The position numbers and the translations under genes are program-made. 64,000 nt of DNA from a virus, in IMG/VR virus record IMGVR_UViG_3300005613_000049, positions 1-64,000 of that record. One strand, given 5' to 3'. Positions 1 to 8,261 of the stretch are shown one piece after another. Each line of letters begins with the position of its first letter. Within the stretch, counting starts at the first letter, position 1. The notes beneath the pieces are model-generated. The model ran no database searches and was not told the DNA's origin. It saw only the letters and a list, made by a program, of their open reading frames with translations.

Positions 1-345
1 CTTGAACTAGAACTAGACTCGCTAGAACTTGATGATTCTGAACTAGAACTTGATGAACTAGACTCACTAGAACTGCTAGAACTAGATTCACTAGAACTGG
101 ATGAAGAACTTGATTCTGAGCTAGAACTACTTGAGCTAGATTCTGAACTAGAACTTGATGAACTAGATTCACTTGAACTGCTCGAACTTGACTCACTGCT
201 GCTAGAACTAGACTCTGAACTACTTGAACTAGAACTAGACTCGCTAGAACTTGATGATTCTGAACTAGAACTTGATGAACTAGACTCACTAGAACTGCTA
301 GAACTAGATTCACTAGAACTGGATGAAGAACTTGATTCTGAGCTA
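1..345. repeat. 123-bp direct repeat inside the serine-repeat gene
   Basis: Positions 1-123 and 223-345 are identical by eye, with an offset of 222 bp, a multiple of three. The rest of 1-810 is built from shorter variants of the same GAACTAGA/TGATGA blocks. Exact long copies inside a degenerate array suggest recent unequal recombination that changes the number of Ser/Glu blocks while keeping the frame. Confidence 0.9.
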
Positions 346-869
346 CTTGAACTAGATACACACCATTGATATAGATTGTCACTAATCCATTGTAAAGTAT
401 TATTCTCAACCCATTGTACACAATGTTCAGAACTAGAACTAGACTTTGAACTAGAATTACTAGAACTAGATTCACTTGAACTAGATGAACTAGATTCGCT
501 AGAACTACTAGAACTAGATTCACTTGAACTGGATGATGAACTAGAAGTTGAGCTAGAACTTGACGAGCTAGACTCTGAGCTAGAACTAGAAGAACTAGAT
601 TCACTTGAACTACTTGAGCTAGATTCTGAACTAGACTCACTACTACTTGATGACTCTGAACTAGAACTTGATGAACTAGACTCACTACTACTTGATGACT
701 CTGAACTAGAACTTGAAGAACTAGATTCACTAGAACTTGATGATTCTGAACTAGAACTTGAGGAGCTAGATTCACTTGAACTGGATGAAGAACTAGATTC
801 GTACCATTGATCTAAATCGTCATCAACCCATTGTAGAATATCATTTTCAACCCATGATGTATAAGCCAT
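1..869 (-). CDS. Serine-rich repeat virion protein, partial
   Basis: The frame opens at an ATG at 869-867 and stays open to the left window edge, so the C-terminus is missing; at least 289 codons are present. After a short N-terminus comes a Trp-rich module (pattern WVEN-x-x-LQW...D-x-L-x-QW, about residues 6-23), then long runs of Ser broken by single Glu (SSSSESSSSS). The Trp module recurs once near 350-420 with a similar spacing and is again followed by Ser runs. Nearly all Ser codons are AGT, TCT, TCA or AGC, and the frame is kept through the whole repeat. The family is not recognised. Such low-complexity Ser tracts are typical of surface-exposed stalks or linkers and of O-glycosylation acceptors. 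Its position beside the tail-fibre gene and the glycosyltransferase island fits a virion surface protein. The complementary Leu/Glu/Asp-rich plus-strand frame is a shadow. Confidence 0.7.
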   Translation of the reverse strand, partial: MAYTSWVENDILQWVDDDLDQWYESSSSSSSSESSSSSSSSESSSSSESSSSSSSSESSSSSESSSSSSSSESSSSSESSSESSSSSSSESSSSSSSSESSSSSSSSTSSSSSSSSESSSSSSSESSSSSSSESSSSNSSSKSSSSSEHCVQWVENNTLQWISDNLYQWCVSSSSSSESSSSSSSSESSSSSSSESSSSSSSSESSSSSESSSSSSSSESSSSSSESSSSSSSESSSSSSSSESSSSSSSSESSSSSSSSESSSSSSSESSSSSSSSESSSSSESSSSS

Positions 870-1138
870 TCTAAGTTTTATTAACTCCTATTCAGAACTG
901 GAAAACTATATTTCCAAAAATATAATATATAGTATAAAATATTCACATTTTTTATAAATTACACAATTCATAATAATAAAGTTATTAATTCCCACTTCAC
1001 TACAAAGGAATATAAATAAGTAAAAAATAAAACACAGATAATACAATAATAATTACATTACCACACTGTTTACACTATTTTTCAATATATAATCCAATTA
1101 ACCAATAACACCAAAACAACTAATACTATTTTCAATTA

Positions 1139-1474
1139 CTATATTTTTAAAACAGTTTTAGGATATTTTATTTTGATTTCATCACAAAAAACAGACCATG
1201 AATCAAAACCTTCTTCTTGCATCATGTTCAACTGATCTCTCCAATCCCCATAACTATTTCTTCTTAACTCACTATAATTTTCTTTTTTAAATAATTCATA
1301 GTCCTTTATCTGTTGCCCTTTATCAGGGATCCTTATTAAGTCATACTCATAAAAAGATTCTTTTGCTCCATTCTCACCCTCCTTCCAAATTTGTTTAATA
1401 TTATCAGGAAAAAAAATCATAGATTCTATTTTGGACCTTAAAATTTTTGGATACCTTTTTGATTCAGTTTTCAT
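1139..1474 (-). CDS. Small phage protein resembling tail-fibre-associated XkdW/chaperone-like proteins
   Basis: This 111-residue protein starts after a good ribosome binding site (GGAGGTG, 5 nt before the ATG). Its C-terminal third (about residues 75-107) has the pattern Y-x-x-W-x-DQLNMM...W-x-x-x-C-x-EIKIKYPK. This recalls the motif DQLDMxY...W-x-x-x-IxxIKxxYPK found in many small phage tail-region proteins of unclear role, some annotated as XkdW-like or fibre-assembly proteins. The gene directly follows the fibre gene, which fits a fibre-associated or assembly role. It ends in TAG followed at once by TAA. The function is an inference from motif and position. Confidence 0.5.
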   Translation of the reverse strand: MKTESKRYPKILRSKIESMIFFPDNIKQIWKEGENGAKESFYEYDLIRIPDKGQQIKDYELFKKENYSELRRNSYGDWRDQLNMMQEEGFDSWSVFCDEIKIKYPKTVLKI

Positions 1475-1570
1475 ATTACACCTCCATTTTTCGTCATAAA
1501 AATTAATTTTAAATCGTAATTGTATATAGCAAACCTTTTTCCTACCCCACCCTCCACCCTAAGAAAAAAC

Positions 1571-3199
1571 TTAAAAACAGATCCGACCGCCGATATCCAC
1601 AAAATCAAGAGAAGAAGAATAATGCAAATACCAAGAAAAGAACCCGGCCAGGCCACCAAGAGTCGCATAGCCACCCAATAGAGCAACCCGCCAACCGGAA
1701 GCCTGATAGTAATAATCAGTAATATAAGTTGAGCTAGAACCACCCACTGACGCAGGTAAAAACCCACGGTTTATTTGTTCTAGGGTAACTTGATAACCAT
1801 CATCATCAATAATAGTTATCCCCGACCCATTTATATCCTCCAATCTAGTGTAATTTGTAGTAGTATCGTCTGCAAAATTAGTATCTGTGTTAGATACATA
1901 TGGAATATTACTATTGATGTTAAAACCATCAACCCATTTCCAAATATTACCAAAGAAATTTTCAATCCCACGATAAGTCATATAAGCATCATTAGTATTC
2001 CCTCCAACAGAGTTGGTACCGTTGCCGTCACTGTTTGATTTGCCAGTTACACCGATATAAGAATCTTTGGCCCACGTACCTCCTGATAAGGCAGTCCTAC
2101 CTTCACCAATCACGGATTGAGAATACCAAGAAGCATATTCAATAACATAGAGAAGTTGAATAGCACTTACTAAATCATAGTCCTGTTGTCTCCAACCTGT
2201 GCCACGATTCGCTGAAATTAATCTAAACTGATTTCGTGTCATATTTACTACAGGAGCAAACCCACTGACTGAACCAAGTTTATCATTACCTGTGTCAACG
2301 CCTACACCACCAGGCCATTGTGTTTTAGTATCCCCTACATCATCACCATCAAAATAAGTCCCGGAACTAGTTGCGTATCCAATACCCTCATAAGCACCTA
2401 TATACCGATGATCCACTTCCGAACCATTTTTATCAAATGCTGGATGAAGTGCAAACCCAGGTAATAATACTGAAGCCATTCTCCACTGATGGATATTAGT
2501 TGTGGCATTGTATGTGTAAGAATAATAAAACTTTGGTATTTCTACCATCACTTGACCATCTGTACCATCTAAATTAGACGCCGTAGAGCCATCTTCTTTT
2601 TTTGTACTATCTGAGGCATCTAAATAATATTCTACTTCCCCAGAGTCGTTAAGAATACATCTCCTCATTTTAGCATGAACAGGAAGATAAGCATCGCCAG
2701 GAGAACTTGCTGCTGCAAAACCAGCTAAAGAACCAATCCTTGTTAATGTTGGGGAACTATCATCTTCATCCCACTCTACTCCACAAGATACTAAACCAGA
2801 TAAAGCACCACCCAAGCCTTCAGGAGTAACCGCTTTTGACTCATCAATAAAAGCAACTGTTTCAGCATTAGTGGCAAATTCTATTACCCCTTTTACAGTT
2901 GTACTGGCATCAACTGGAGCGCCACCACTTCCTTCAGTACCGTCATGATCATGATCAGGTAAACTACCACTTGCTTTTGGCTCCACTATACCATATAATA
3001 CCGTAGTTAAATTATTAGTAAGTTCGCTCTCTTTAATTATAACCGTGGTATTAGGATCATCATAACTAGAAGAATCCACAGTACAATATTTTATCCCATC
3101 AACACCACAATCAGCTTTAAGCCTTCTTCCAGAAATAAACTCAGATGTTCTGTCTGTAGAGACTGTGAATGAAGTGGAACTTACATAAGTAGCATTCAT
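1571..3199 (-). CDS. Tail-fibre/receptor-binding protein with C-type-lectin variable domain (DGR target-like)
   Basis: This 542-residue protein has a clear ribosome binding site (GGAGGTAG) upstream. Residues about 80-135 hold a histidine-rich DHDHDGT segment and the common phage-fibre repeat TTVKGVIEFATNAE...AVTPEGL. Residues about 200-542 resemble the formylglycine-enzyme/C-type-lectin fold used by DGR variable proteins: EIPKFYYSY, the RNQFRLISA-type strand, FFGNIWKWVDG, GFLPAS, then GWRVALLGG. The C-terminus ends in the typical DIGGRICF strand. The last 41 codons look like a diversified region (listed separately). It probably binds the host surface from the tail tip. No reverse transcriptase, template repeat or avd gene was found in this window, so diversification would depend on elements elsewhere or may be extinct. 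An overlapping 98-codon hydrophobic minus-strand frame is a shadow. Confidence 0.75.
   Translation of the reverse strand: MNATYVSSTSFTVSTDRTSEFISGRRLKADCGVDGIKYCTVDSSSYDDPNTTVIIKESELTNNLTTVLYGIVEPKASGSLPDHDHDGTEGSGGAPVDASTTVKGVIEFATNAETVAFIDESKAVTPEGLGGALSGLVSCGVEWDEDDSSPTLTRIGSLAGFAAASSPGDAYLPVHAKMRRCILNDSGEVEYYLDASDSTKKEDGSTASNLDGTDGQVMVEIPKFYYSYTYNATTNIHQWRMASVLLPGFALHPAFDKNGSEVDHRYIGAYEGIGYATSSGTYFDGDDVGDTKTQWPGGVGVDTGNDKLGSVSGFAPVVNMTRNQFRLISANRGTGWRQQDYDLVSAIQLLYVIEYASWYSQSVIGEGRTALSGGTWAKDSYIGVTGKSNSDGNGTNSVGGNTNDAYMTYRGIENFFGNIWKWVDGFNINSNIPYVSNTDTNFADDTTTNYTRLEDINGSGITIIDDDGYQVTLEQINRGFLPASVGGSSSTYITDYYYQASGWRVALLGGYATLGGLAGFFSWYLHYSSSLDFVDIGGRICF
1574..1696 (-). other. Putative DGR variable region (VR)
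   Basis: These are the last 41 codons of the fibre gene. The constant scaffold (GWRVALLGG, AGFF, SW, VDIGGR) matches DGR variable-protein C-termini. The positions between, usually AAY-encoded in template repeats, are here Tyr, Leu, Leu, Ser, Tyr, His, Tyr, Ser, Leu, Asp, Phe and Asp. Nearly all of these codons end in T (TAT, CTT, TCT, CAT, GAT, TTT; one is CTG). That is the pattern left when only the two A bases of AAT codons are mutagenised. The segment is also richer in G and C than its surroundings. No template repeat was found by eye in the window. Confidence 0.6.
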
Positions 3200-3384
3200 T
3201 TGTTTTCTACCTCCATTATATTAATTTATTAACTCATAAAAAATAGTGGATAAAGCACAAATTTATATCTACATTAATATAAATCACCATTTTTCAATAT
3301 CGATATAAATATATTTAACACTTGTTTATTATTAATACTTAAAAACTACTTTTACCTATTAAAACCTATTTCTACTTATTTTAA

Positions 3385-3693
3385 CTAACTACTAACATTA
3401 CCACCTAATTCAATATATCTATCCTTTTTAGATAACAATTCTGATTCTAACTCTTTTATTTCATTTCCAAGTCCATCCTTTTCTGAAACCTTCACCGTAT
3501 CAATAAATACAGATTCGGTTATTTCTACCCCCTTTACGCGAGCATTCCATATATCAATACTAGATTCTACTCCAGTAACTATAACATATTTATCCCCATT
3601 AATTGAATTTGATTGGAAATGCAAACCAAGAGTTTCCCAATCACTATGTTCAATACATTGTTTATCTGGACTAATTCTTATATACTTTATCAT
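3385..3693 (-). CDS. Hypothetical protein
   Basis: This 102-residue protein is not recognised. It begins MIKYIRISPDKQ and has a mixed beta-rich N-terminal two-thirds (VIVTGVES, VKGVEI) and a charged helical C-terminal third (about 70-95). It overlaps the stop of the upstream ParB-like gene by one base, so the two are probably translationally coupled. It ends in TAG. The 185-bp stretch between it and the fibre gene is AT-rich with no visible gene. Confidence 0.6.
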   Translation of the reverse strand: MIKYIRISPDKQCIEHSDWETLGLHFQSNSINGDKYVIVTGVESSIDIWNARVKGVEITESVFIDTVKVSEKDGLGNEIKELESELLSKKDRYIELGGNVSS

Positions 3694-4094
3694 TATACAA
3701 CCTCCTTATGCCCTAAATGTGTATGAGTACACTTCATTGCTATATAATTTCTCCTCTCCACCCAGTGGATAGGCATTTTAAATTCATCATAAATATTCTC
3801 AACTACCCTACCATCGGGGATTGGAATCTTACCAATATCACGTTCTAATGTTACAACAATACATGGTAATTCTACTATCTTACATTGTTTAGCTGCCCAT
3901 AACCTACTATTACCTATTTTAACATGTCGTGGGTTAATAACAAGTAATGGCTCTATAACACCATTATCCCTAACTGATTTTAAAAGTTTTTGATAAAAAG
4001 GTATTGAAGTGTCTTGAATCTCAATATTCTCACCATAACTTAACTCATTTGTAGGTAACCAACAAAACCTAATATCCTTGTTCGTTTTCATCAT
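3693..4094 (-). CDS. ParB/Srx-fold domain protein
   Basis: This 133-residue protein contains a short ParB-like nuclease/CTPase-fold domain. An N-terminal WLPTNEL strand is followed by FYQKLLKSVRDNGVIEPLLV (about residues 32-51) and the GNSRLWAAKQ segment (about 62-71) that matches the G-x-R-R-x-x-A motif of ParB domains. There is no helix-turn-helix partitioning domain, and the family's usual additional C-terminal domains are missing. Stand-alone ParB domains in phages occur near structural genes with unknown roles. It overlaps the upstream gene by 26 bp and the downstream gene by 1 bp. Confidence 0.7.
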   Translation of the reverse strand: MMKTNKDIRFCWLPTNELSYGENIEIQDTSIPFYQKLLKSVRDNGVIEPLLVINPRHVKIGNSRLWAAKQCKIVELPCIVVTLERDIGKIPIPDGRVVENIYDEFKMPIHWVERRNYIAMKCTHTHLGHKEVV

Positions 4095-4908
4095 TATTTT
4101 CTAACTCCCCAGTTTCTTTCATCATATCATATTCTGATCTAATCTGTGTCTTATATTTCTCATCAAATGGTTCTATAAGTTCTTCAAAAACACCTTCTTT
4201 AATACATGCTTTAATTCCAGACCTTAGTTGCCCTAATAAATTCTGTCTTTCAGCAGGGCTACCATTATCACCCATAGATATTCTCTGTTTAATCCATCTC
4301 CTGGTATAACTAATAAGTTGGTGATTATTAACATTAATAAGTTGATTATCGTTCATTTTCTTGGACTCACGTTCCTTAATATCTGACCAATCAATTATTT
4401 CTCTTATCCTAGCTTTAGCAGTTCTTTCCTGGCTTCTTTGTATAAACCTCTTCTTATCAATCTCAATTTGTAACAGCTCTTTCTCTAATTCATCTTCCTC
4501 ATTCATCATATTCCTTTCAGCTATCTTCATCTCAACAGAATTTTTACGATATTCATAACTTAATAAAATAAGTTCTTGAAACATAACATTCTGTTCTCTT
4601 ACAGATTGCCAATATTTAGAGGCAGCGGTTGGAAATTTCAAATCATTTAATACAGACACTTCCATCTCTGTTCTAGTTCTATGTACCTGTACCGATTTAA
4701 AAGTATCCGACAACTCATCCTGCATCCTCATAATAGCATTAATATCATGTTCGGATACTAGACCAGAACCATGAACTAACTCTAAATAATTATTTGTATC
4801 ATTAATACTATCAACACCAACTGGCTCACTAACAATTTCTTTTACATCATCCTCACTAACCACACCAACAGCCTCTACCTTCCCCATTTCATTATTTAGT
4901 TCTTCCAT
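4069..4908 (-). CDS. Hypothetical helical protein
   Basis: This 279-residue protein is of unknown family. The first 50 residues are acidic and probably disordered. Residues about 60-170 are strongly helical and charged, with coiled-coil character (EEDELEKELLQIEIDKKRF). The C-terminus is acidic (ENNDENEQGY). No catalytic motif is visible. It lies first in a leftward group with the ParB-like gene, after a 123-bp AT-rich interval (4909-5031) that may hold a promoter. It ends in TAG. Confidence 0.6.
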   Translation of the reverse strand: MEELNNEMGKVEAVGVVSEDDVKEIVSEPVGVDSINDTNNYLELVHGSGLVSEHDINAIMRMQDELSDTFKSVQVHRTRTEMEVSVLNDLKFPTAASKYWQSVREQNVMFQELILLSYEYRKNSVEMKIAERNMMNEEDELEKELLQIEIDKKRFIQRSQERTAKARIREIIDWSDIKERESKKMNDNQLINVNNHQLISYTRRWIKQRISMGDNGSPAERQNLLGQLRSGIKACIKEGVFEELIEPFDEKYKTQIRSEYDMMKETGELENNDENEQGY

Positions 4909-5031
4909 TATTTATCCCTCTCTTTTTAATTTATTACAAACAAAAAGGGCAAGACATAACTATTATAATTAGTATGGCAAAATGCCTGTCCCACCCTCCA
5001 AATATGACCTATTAATTATTATAAATATTTA

Positions 5032-5880
5032 TTAAGTAACCACCTTTAATTCATCAACCTTATAATCAGCCTTTAAAGCCTTTTTCTCAATTTTTTTACG
5101 CCTTCTTTCAGCTTTTTCTTCCCTCTGAGCTTTCTTTAATCCAGGTACAGCACTATCTACTAATTTAGTAGCTAAATCTGGATAATACTTTCTCAATAAT
5201 CTTTCTAATCTAGTAGTTACTGCTATAACACCGAGACCTTCTCTATCTAACGCATGTATTTCCCAAGCGATTGAGTTGTTTGGGTGAAAATGACATACCC
5301 TTATAGGTTTAATACTTCTTTCATACCTAGGTGCAAATCCGGAACAACCTACATTATAAGTATTATTTAAAATACTCACTCTATCAACATACTCATTAGA
5401 CTTAAAAATTCTATTTAAAGTAGGTTCTTCACTTTTAGCTTTTTCTTCAGTTAACACCTCTACAACCCTCTCTACAATATCTTTAGATGATGGTTTCCAG
5501 AAAATATTACCACCATTAAATTTTGGATTACTATATTGACTAGCTCCAACATCGCCATCAAATTCAGGTGGGTCAAACCATACATTTTGCCAACAATCTA
5601 AGTCAGATGAATATATTAACTCATCAACCCTATTATTGTCAAATAAATATTTCATTCCCCACATTTTACTACCAGATAAACAAAAATCATTTAATTCAAT
5701 AATCTCGGCAGACACACCCATGAATTCAAAATCAAAATTAGTTAATAAAATAATATTTTCAACTTTCCAACCAACCTCCAACATATTTTCTATCTGAACC
5801 CTTAACAAAACATCCATTCGTTCAAAAAAATATCTAGATCTACCAGACCTCTGTTTATTAGCTACCATTAACCTTTTCAT
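5032..5880 (-). CDS. Glycosyltransferase-like protein (GT-A fold)
   Basis: This 282-residue protein appears to be a GT-A-type sugar transferase. Visible features are an N-terminal strand MKRLMVANKQ, a central SSDLDCW segment (about residues 91-97) that fits a metal-binding DxD motif, and FNGGNIFWKPS (about 121-131) and YNVGCSGFAP (about 175-184) as acceptor/donor loops like those of GT8-type enzymes. Residues about 240-275 form a very basic helical tail (EEKAERRRKKIEKKALK). It is last in the leftward sugar-modification island and overlaps the stop of the homing-endonuclease gene upstream by 4 bp (ATGA). The donor sugar cannot be told. Confidence 0.65.
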   Translation of the reverse strand: MKRLMVANKQRSGRSRYFFERMDVLLRVQIENMLEVGWKVENIILLTNFDFEFMGVSAEIIELNDFCLSGSKMWGMKYLFDNNRVDELIYSSDLDCWQNVWFDPPEFDGDVGASQYSNPKFNGGNIFWKPSSKDIVERVVEVLTEEKAKSEEPTLNRIFKSNEYVDRVSILNNTYNVGCSGFAPRYERSIKPIRVCHFHPNNSIAWEIHALDREGLGVIAVTTRLERLLRKYYPDLATKLVDSAVPGLKKAQREEKAERRRKKIEKKALKADYKVDELKVVT

Positions 5881-6758
5881 ATTACGATCTCCTTTTCCCC
5901 ACCATTAAATATAAAACTCACCATCTTTTCTTTACATTTGTCACTATTATCTTTCCATTCTCCATCCCAGATAGTTAACAGATCTATATTCTTATCCTTA
6001 CAAAGCTGTAGTTTAAGTAAATCCCTATTTTTGTCCTGATGCCAATATTCCCCATTATACTCTATAGCCTTATTAAAATCTGGCATAAAAATATCTAACT
6101 CAAACCCATTTCCAGTATCAGGATTAGATATTTGAGTTCGATTATTTTGCGAAACCTCAATATCCAAAGACTTAATAAAATCCCTTACTTCTATTTCTCC
6201 TTTAGATATAATACCTACACAATATGGGCATCTATAACCTAATAACCAATTTGCCCATGTAATACTATGCTTATGACCTTTCGGGCAAATGTATTTTAAT
6301 TTTCGTTTGGAGTTTATATATTTATCAGACAGAACACTATACCCCTCTTCTCCAAACTTAGTTTTTATAAAATCAAAATCTAACTTTATCCCACCATTAC
6401 AATACGGGCATCTAGATCCTCTCTTCCAAAAACGCCAACTAACATAATATTCATGTTTCTTTGGACATAAAACTTTTAATTTCTCGTGACAATTTATATA
6501 CTCTGCTGATAATAAAACATATCCTTCCATCAAAAAACACTCCTGAATTTTTTTAAACATCTCGTTATTTTTATCTTTTTTTAAATCACATACACATTTT
6601 CTTACTCTTCTCCAATTATTCCAACTAACAAAATGAATTTTATTATACGAACAAATATACTTTAACTTTTGATTATTATTCTTATACTTCTTTGTTAAAA
6701 GTGTACATCCTTCTTTTTCAAATTGTTCTCTTATATATTCAATAGTTAATCGCTTCAT
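5877..6758 (-). CDS. Homing-endonuclease-like protein: three DUF723-like repeats plus Vsr-type nuclease domain
   Basis: This 293-residue protein has three N-terminal copies of a DNA-binding repeat (pattern EGY-x-x-L-x-x-x-Y-x-x-x-x-x-KLKYICPKGH...W, starting near residues 14, 75 and 133). The last two end in a CPYC zinc knuckle. The C-terminal domain (about 185-293) has the Vsr/EDxHD-type core: GEIEVRDFI, FELDIFMPDF, IEYNGEYWHQD and LLTIWDGEW. This is the layout of free-standing phage homing endonucleases that cut a cognate site and copy themselves. It overlaps both neighbours by 4 bp, so it has integrated without breaking the operon. Confidence 0.75.
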   Translation of the reverse strand: MKRLTIEYIREQFEKEGCTLLTKKYKNNNQKLKYICSYNKIHFVSWNNWRRVRKCVCDLKKDKNNEMFKKIQECFLMEGYVLLSAEYINCHEKLKVLCPKKHEYYVSWRFWKRGSRCPYCNGGIKLDFDFIKTKFGEEGYSVLSDKYINSKRKLKYICPKGHKHSITWANWLLGYRCPYCVGIISKGEIEVRDFIKSLDIEVSQNNRTQISNPDTGNGFELDIFMPDFNKAIEYNGEYWHQDKNRDLLKLQLCKDKNIDLLTIWDGEWKDNSDKCKEKMVSFIFNGGEKEIVI

Positions 6759-7708
6759 CCTTGTATCCCAGTTTCAATCTCCTCAGTAAAATTTTTTACT
6801 AACTTAGCATGCCCCCATCTTCTGCCTTTATTAGCTTTGAATTGCTTAACTATTATAGTAGCATAAGAAACAAGCCTATTCTCACCCTCAGATTCCCACC
6901 ACGGCATAGGATAACTAGGTTGCCCATCTTTACTATCTTGGTGTTTAACATGATTTGGGACTATTCCACAAAATTCTCCTCGAAAAGACATCATTTTAAA
7001 TCCAAGCTCCCATGCCCTATTCTGCAAATTTGCATCGTCGTGTCCATAAAACTTAAGATTAGTCTCATCATATCCACCAATTTCTATAAATTCTTTCTTA
7101 AAATATCCCTGCCGTCCTCTCAACAACTGTCTACTTTTAGCAAATATTGCTTTTTCTGGTTGTTCATTTGCTAATTTATTTATAAAATTTGCAAATCCGC
7201 ATTTAAAATAATCAGACGGAGGTGTGAACGCGTCTGCATCTATATTATTCACTATGTCGCCAGTGGCCACTTGAAAAGCTATATTTCTTGAATGAGACAT
7301 ATCAAAATATTCAGGTTCTTCCGTCCTACAATAAATTAATTTACCACTCTCAATATGCTTCATCATTTCGCTTTTTATCCACCCATTCACATCATCTTTC
7401 TTACTATTATAATCTAATACCACAAACTCTACATTATCATAATCAGAATTATCTTTTATATTTTGTGGAAGTGTTTGTTTTAAGTTATCTAATCTATCAG
7501 CACAAGTAGTACATAAAGAAATTTTATAATTTTTAGTAACAGGCTTAGTAAATCTCCCATCCCAACAAAGAAACCCGTTTCTTTCCCGCATACTCCTATA
7601 CCAGGCATCTTCCAAATATTTAGCTAACTTTTTAGTATCTATAAATCCCTTCTTAACTTCTCCCATATATACCCCCTTTCCAAAAATATTATTTATTTTC
7701 AAATACAA
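6755..7708 (-). CDS. Family 2-like glycosyltransferase
   Basis: This 317-residue protein is a GT2/galactosyltransferase-like enzyme. The N-terminal half has the strand SLCTTCADRLDNLKQTLP (about residues 45-62), then VEFVVLDYNS and the DxD region NIDADAF (about 155-161). The C-terminal half has the acceptor-site pattern RGRQGYFKKEFIEIGGYDE followed by YGHDDANLQNR (about 205-240), typical of the GT7C/GT2 family. It overlaps the methyltransferase gene upstream by 20 bp. It probably adds a sugar to a protein or glycan; substrate unknown. Confidence 0.8.
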   Translation of the reverse strand: MYLKINNIFGKGVYMGEVKKGFIDTKKLAKYLEDAWYRSMRERNGFLCWDGRFTKPVTKNYKISLCTTCADRLDNLKQTLPQNIKDNSDYDNVEFVVLDYNSKKDDVNGWIKSEMMKHIESGKLIYCRTEEPEYFDMSHSRNIAFQVATGDIVNNIDADAFTPPSDYFKCGFANFINKLANEQPEKAIFAKSRQLLRGRQGYFKKEFIEIGGYDETNLKFYGHDDANLQNRAWELGFKMMSFRGEFCGIVPNHVKHQDSKDGQPSYPMPWWESEGENRLVSYATIIVKQFKANKGRRWGHAKLVKNFTEEIETGIQG

Positions 7709-8255
7709 GTATAGTATTTCTAAACCACTTTAAAGAACTATACTTCCTTAAATCTTTACTCCTTTTCTCATCAAACACCAACCCCCTCTTAACAAACTCA
7801 CTAATTACATAGTCATTTGGTTGTTCATTAAAATGACCTTTTCCGCCTTGCCCAGGTATAGCCCAACTTAATACTAGATCTTTATTTACAAACTGACAAA
7901 CATTGTCAATAAATACTTGTTCGTGCTCCTTAGGTATGTGTTCTCCAACTTCAATAGAAATCACAGTCTCGTATTTTATATTAACATACCTTATCTTAGT
8001 AAGGTCTAAAACCATTATATCATCATATATACCCAACGATGATATATTTGGAGTGCCTTCATATCCATGTACTATCGAAACACCCGCCTCCTTAAAAAAT
8101 CTACAATAACTTCCGTTACCACACCCAACATCAGCAATTGACTTAGTACCATGGTATAATTTAATAATTCCATTAGCTAGCTCAGGATCAAATCTATGAC
8201 GCTTCTTTGCTACCTCAATACTCCATATACCGGTCTCCTTATCTATGTCACTCAT
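7689..8255 (-). CDS. Class I SAM-dependent methyltransferase
   Basis: This 188-residue protein carries motif I IADVGCGNGSYCRFF (about residues 38-52), an acidic motif II region (HGYEGTPN) and a motif-IV-like VISIEVGEHIP (about 93-103), the usual SAM-binding Rossmann pattern. Its N-terminus (MSDIDKETGIWSIEVAKKRH) is also found, shortened, as a remnant at 9186-9269 on the other side of the inserted GIY-YIG gene. It sits among glycosyltransferases, so a sugar or glycoprotein substrate is plausible, not shown. Confidence 0.8.
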   Translation of the reverse strand: MSDIDKETGIWSIEVAKKRHRFDPELANGIIKLYHGTKSIADVGCGNGSYCRFFKEAGVSIVHGYEGTPNISSLGIYDDIMVLDLTKIRYVNIKYETVISIEVGEHIPKEHEQVFIDNVCQFVNKDLVLSWAIPGQGGKGHFNEQPNDYVISEFVKRGLVFDEKRSKDLRKYSSLKWFRNTILVFENK

Positions 8256-8261
8256 AATTTA

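Noticed and set aside
1-345. Possible CRISPR array at the left edge
   Set aside because: The repeats are contiguous coding blocks of Ser/Glu codons of varied length, without spacers of unique sequence.
376-810. Open plus-strand frame rich in Leu, Glu and Asp
   Set aside because: It is the mirror of the serine-repeat gene on the minus strand, has no ribosome binding site, and repeats of this composition open several frames at once.
1471-1767. 98-residue hydrophobic minus-strand frame
   Set aside because: It overlaps the variable end of the fibre gene in another frame. The hydrophobicity follows from reading the same bases shifted; the fibre frame has the known motifs.
4909-5031. Possible riboswitch in the intergenic stretch
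   Set aside because: A few short complementary runs are present, but no extended fold or known aptamer motif could be recognised.
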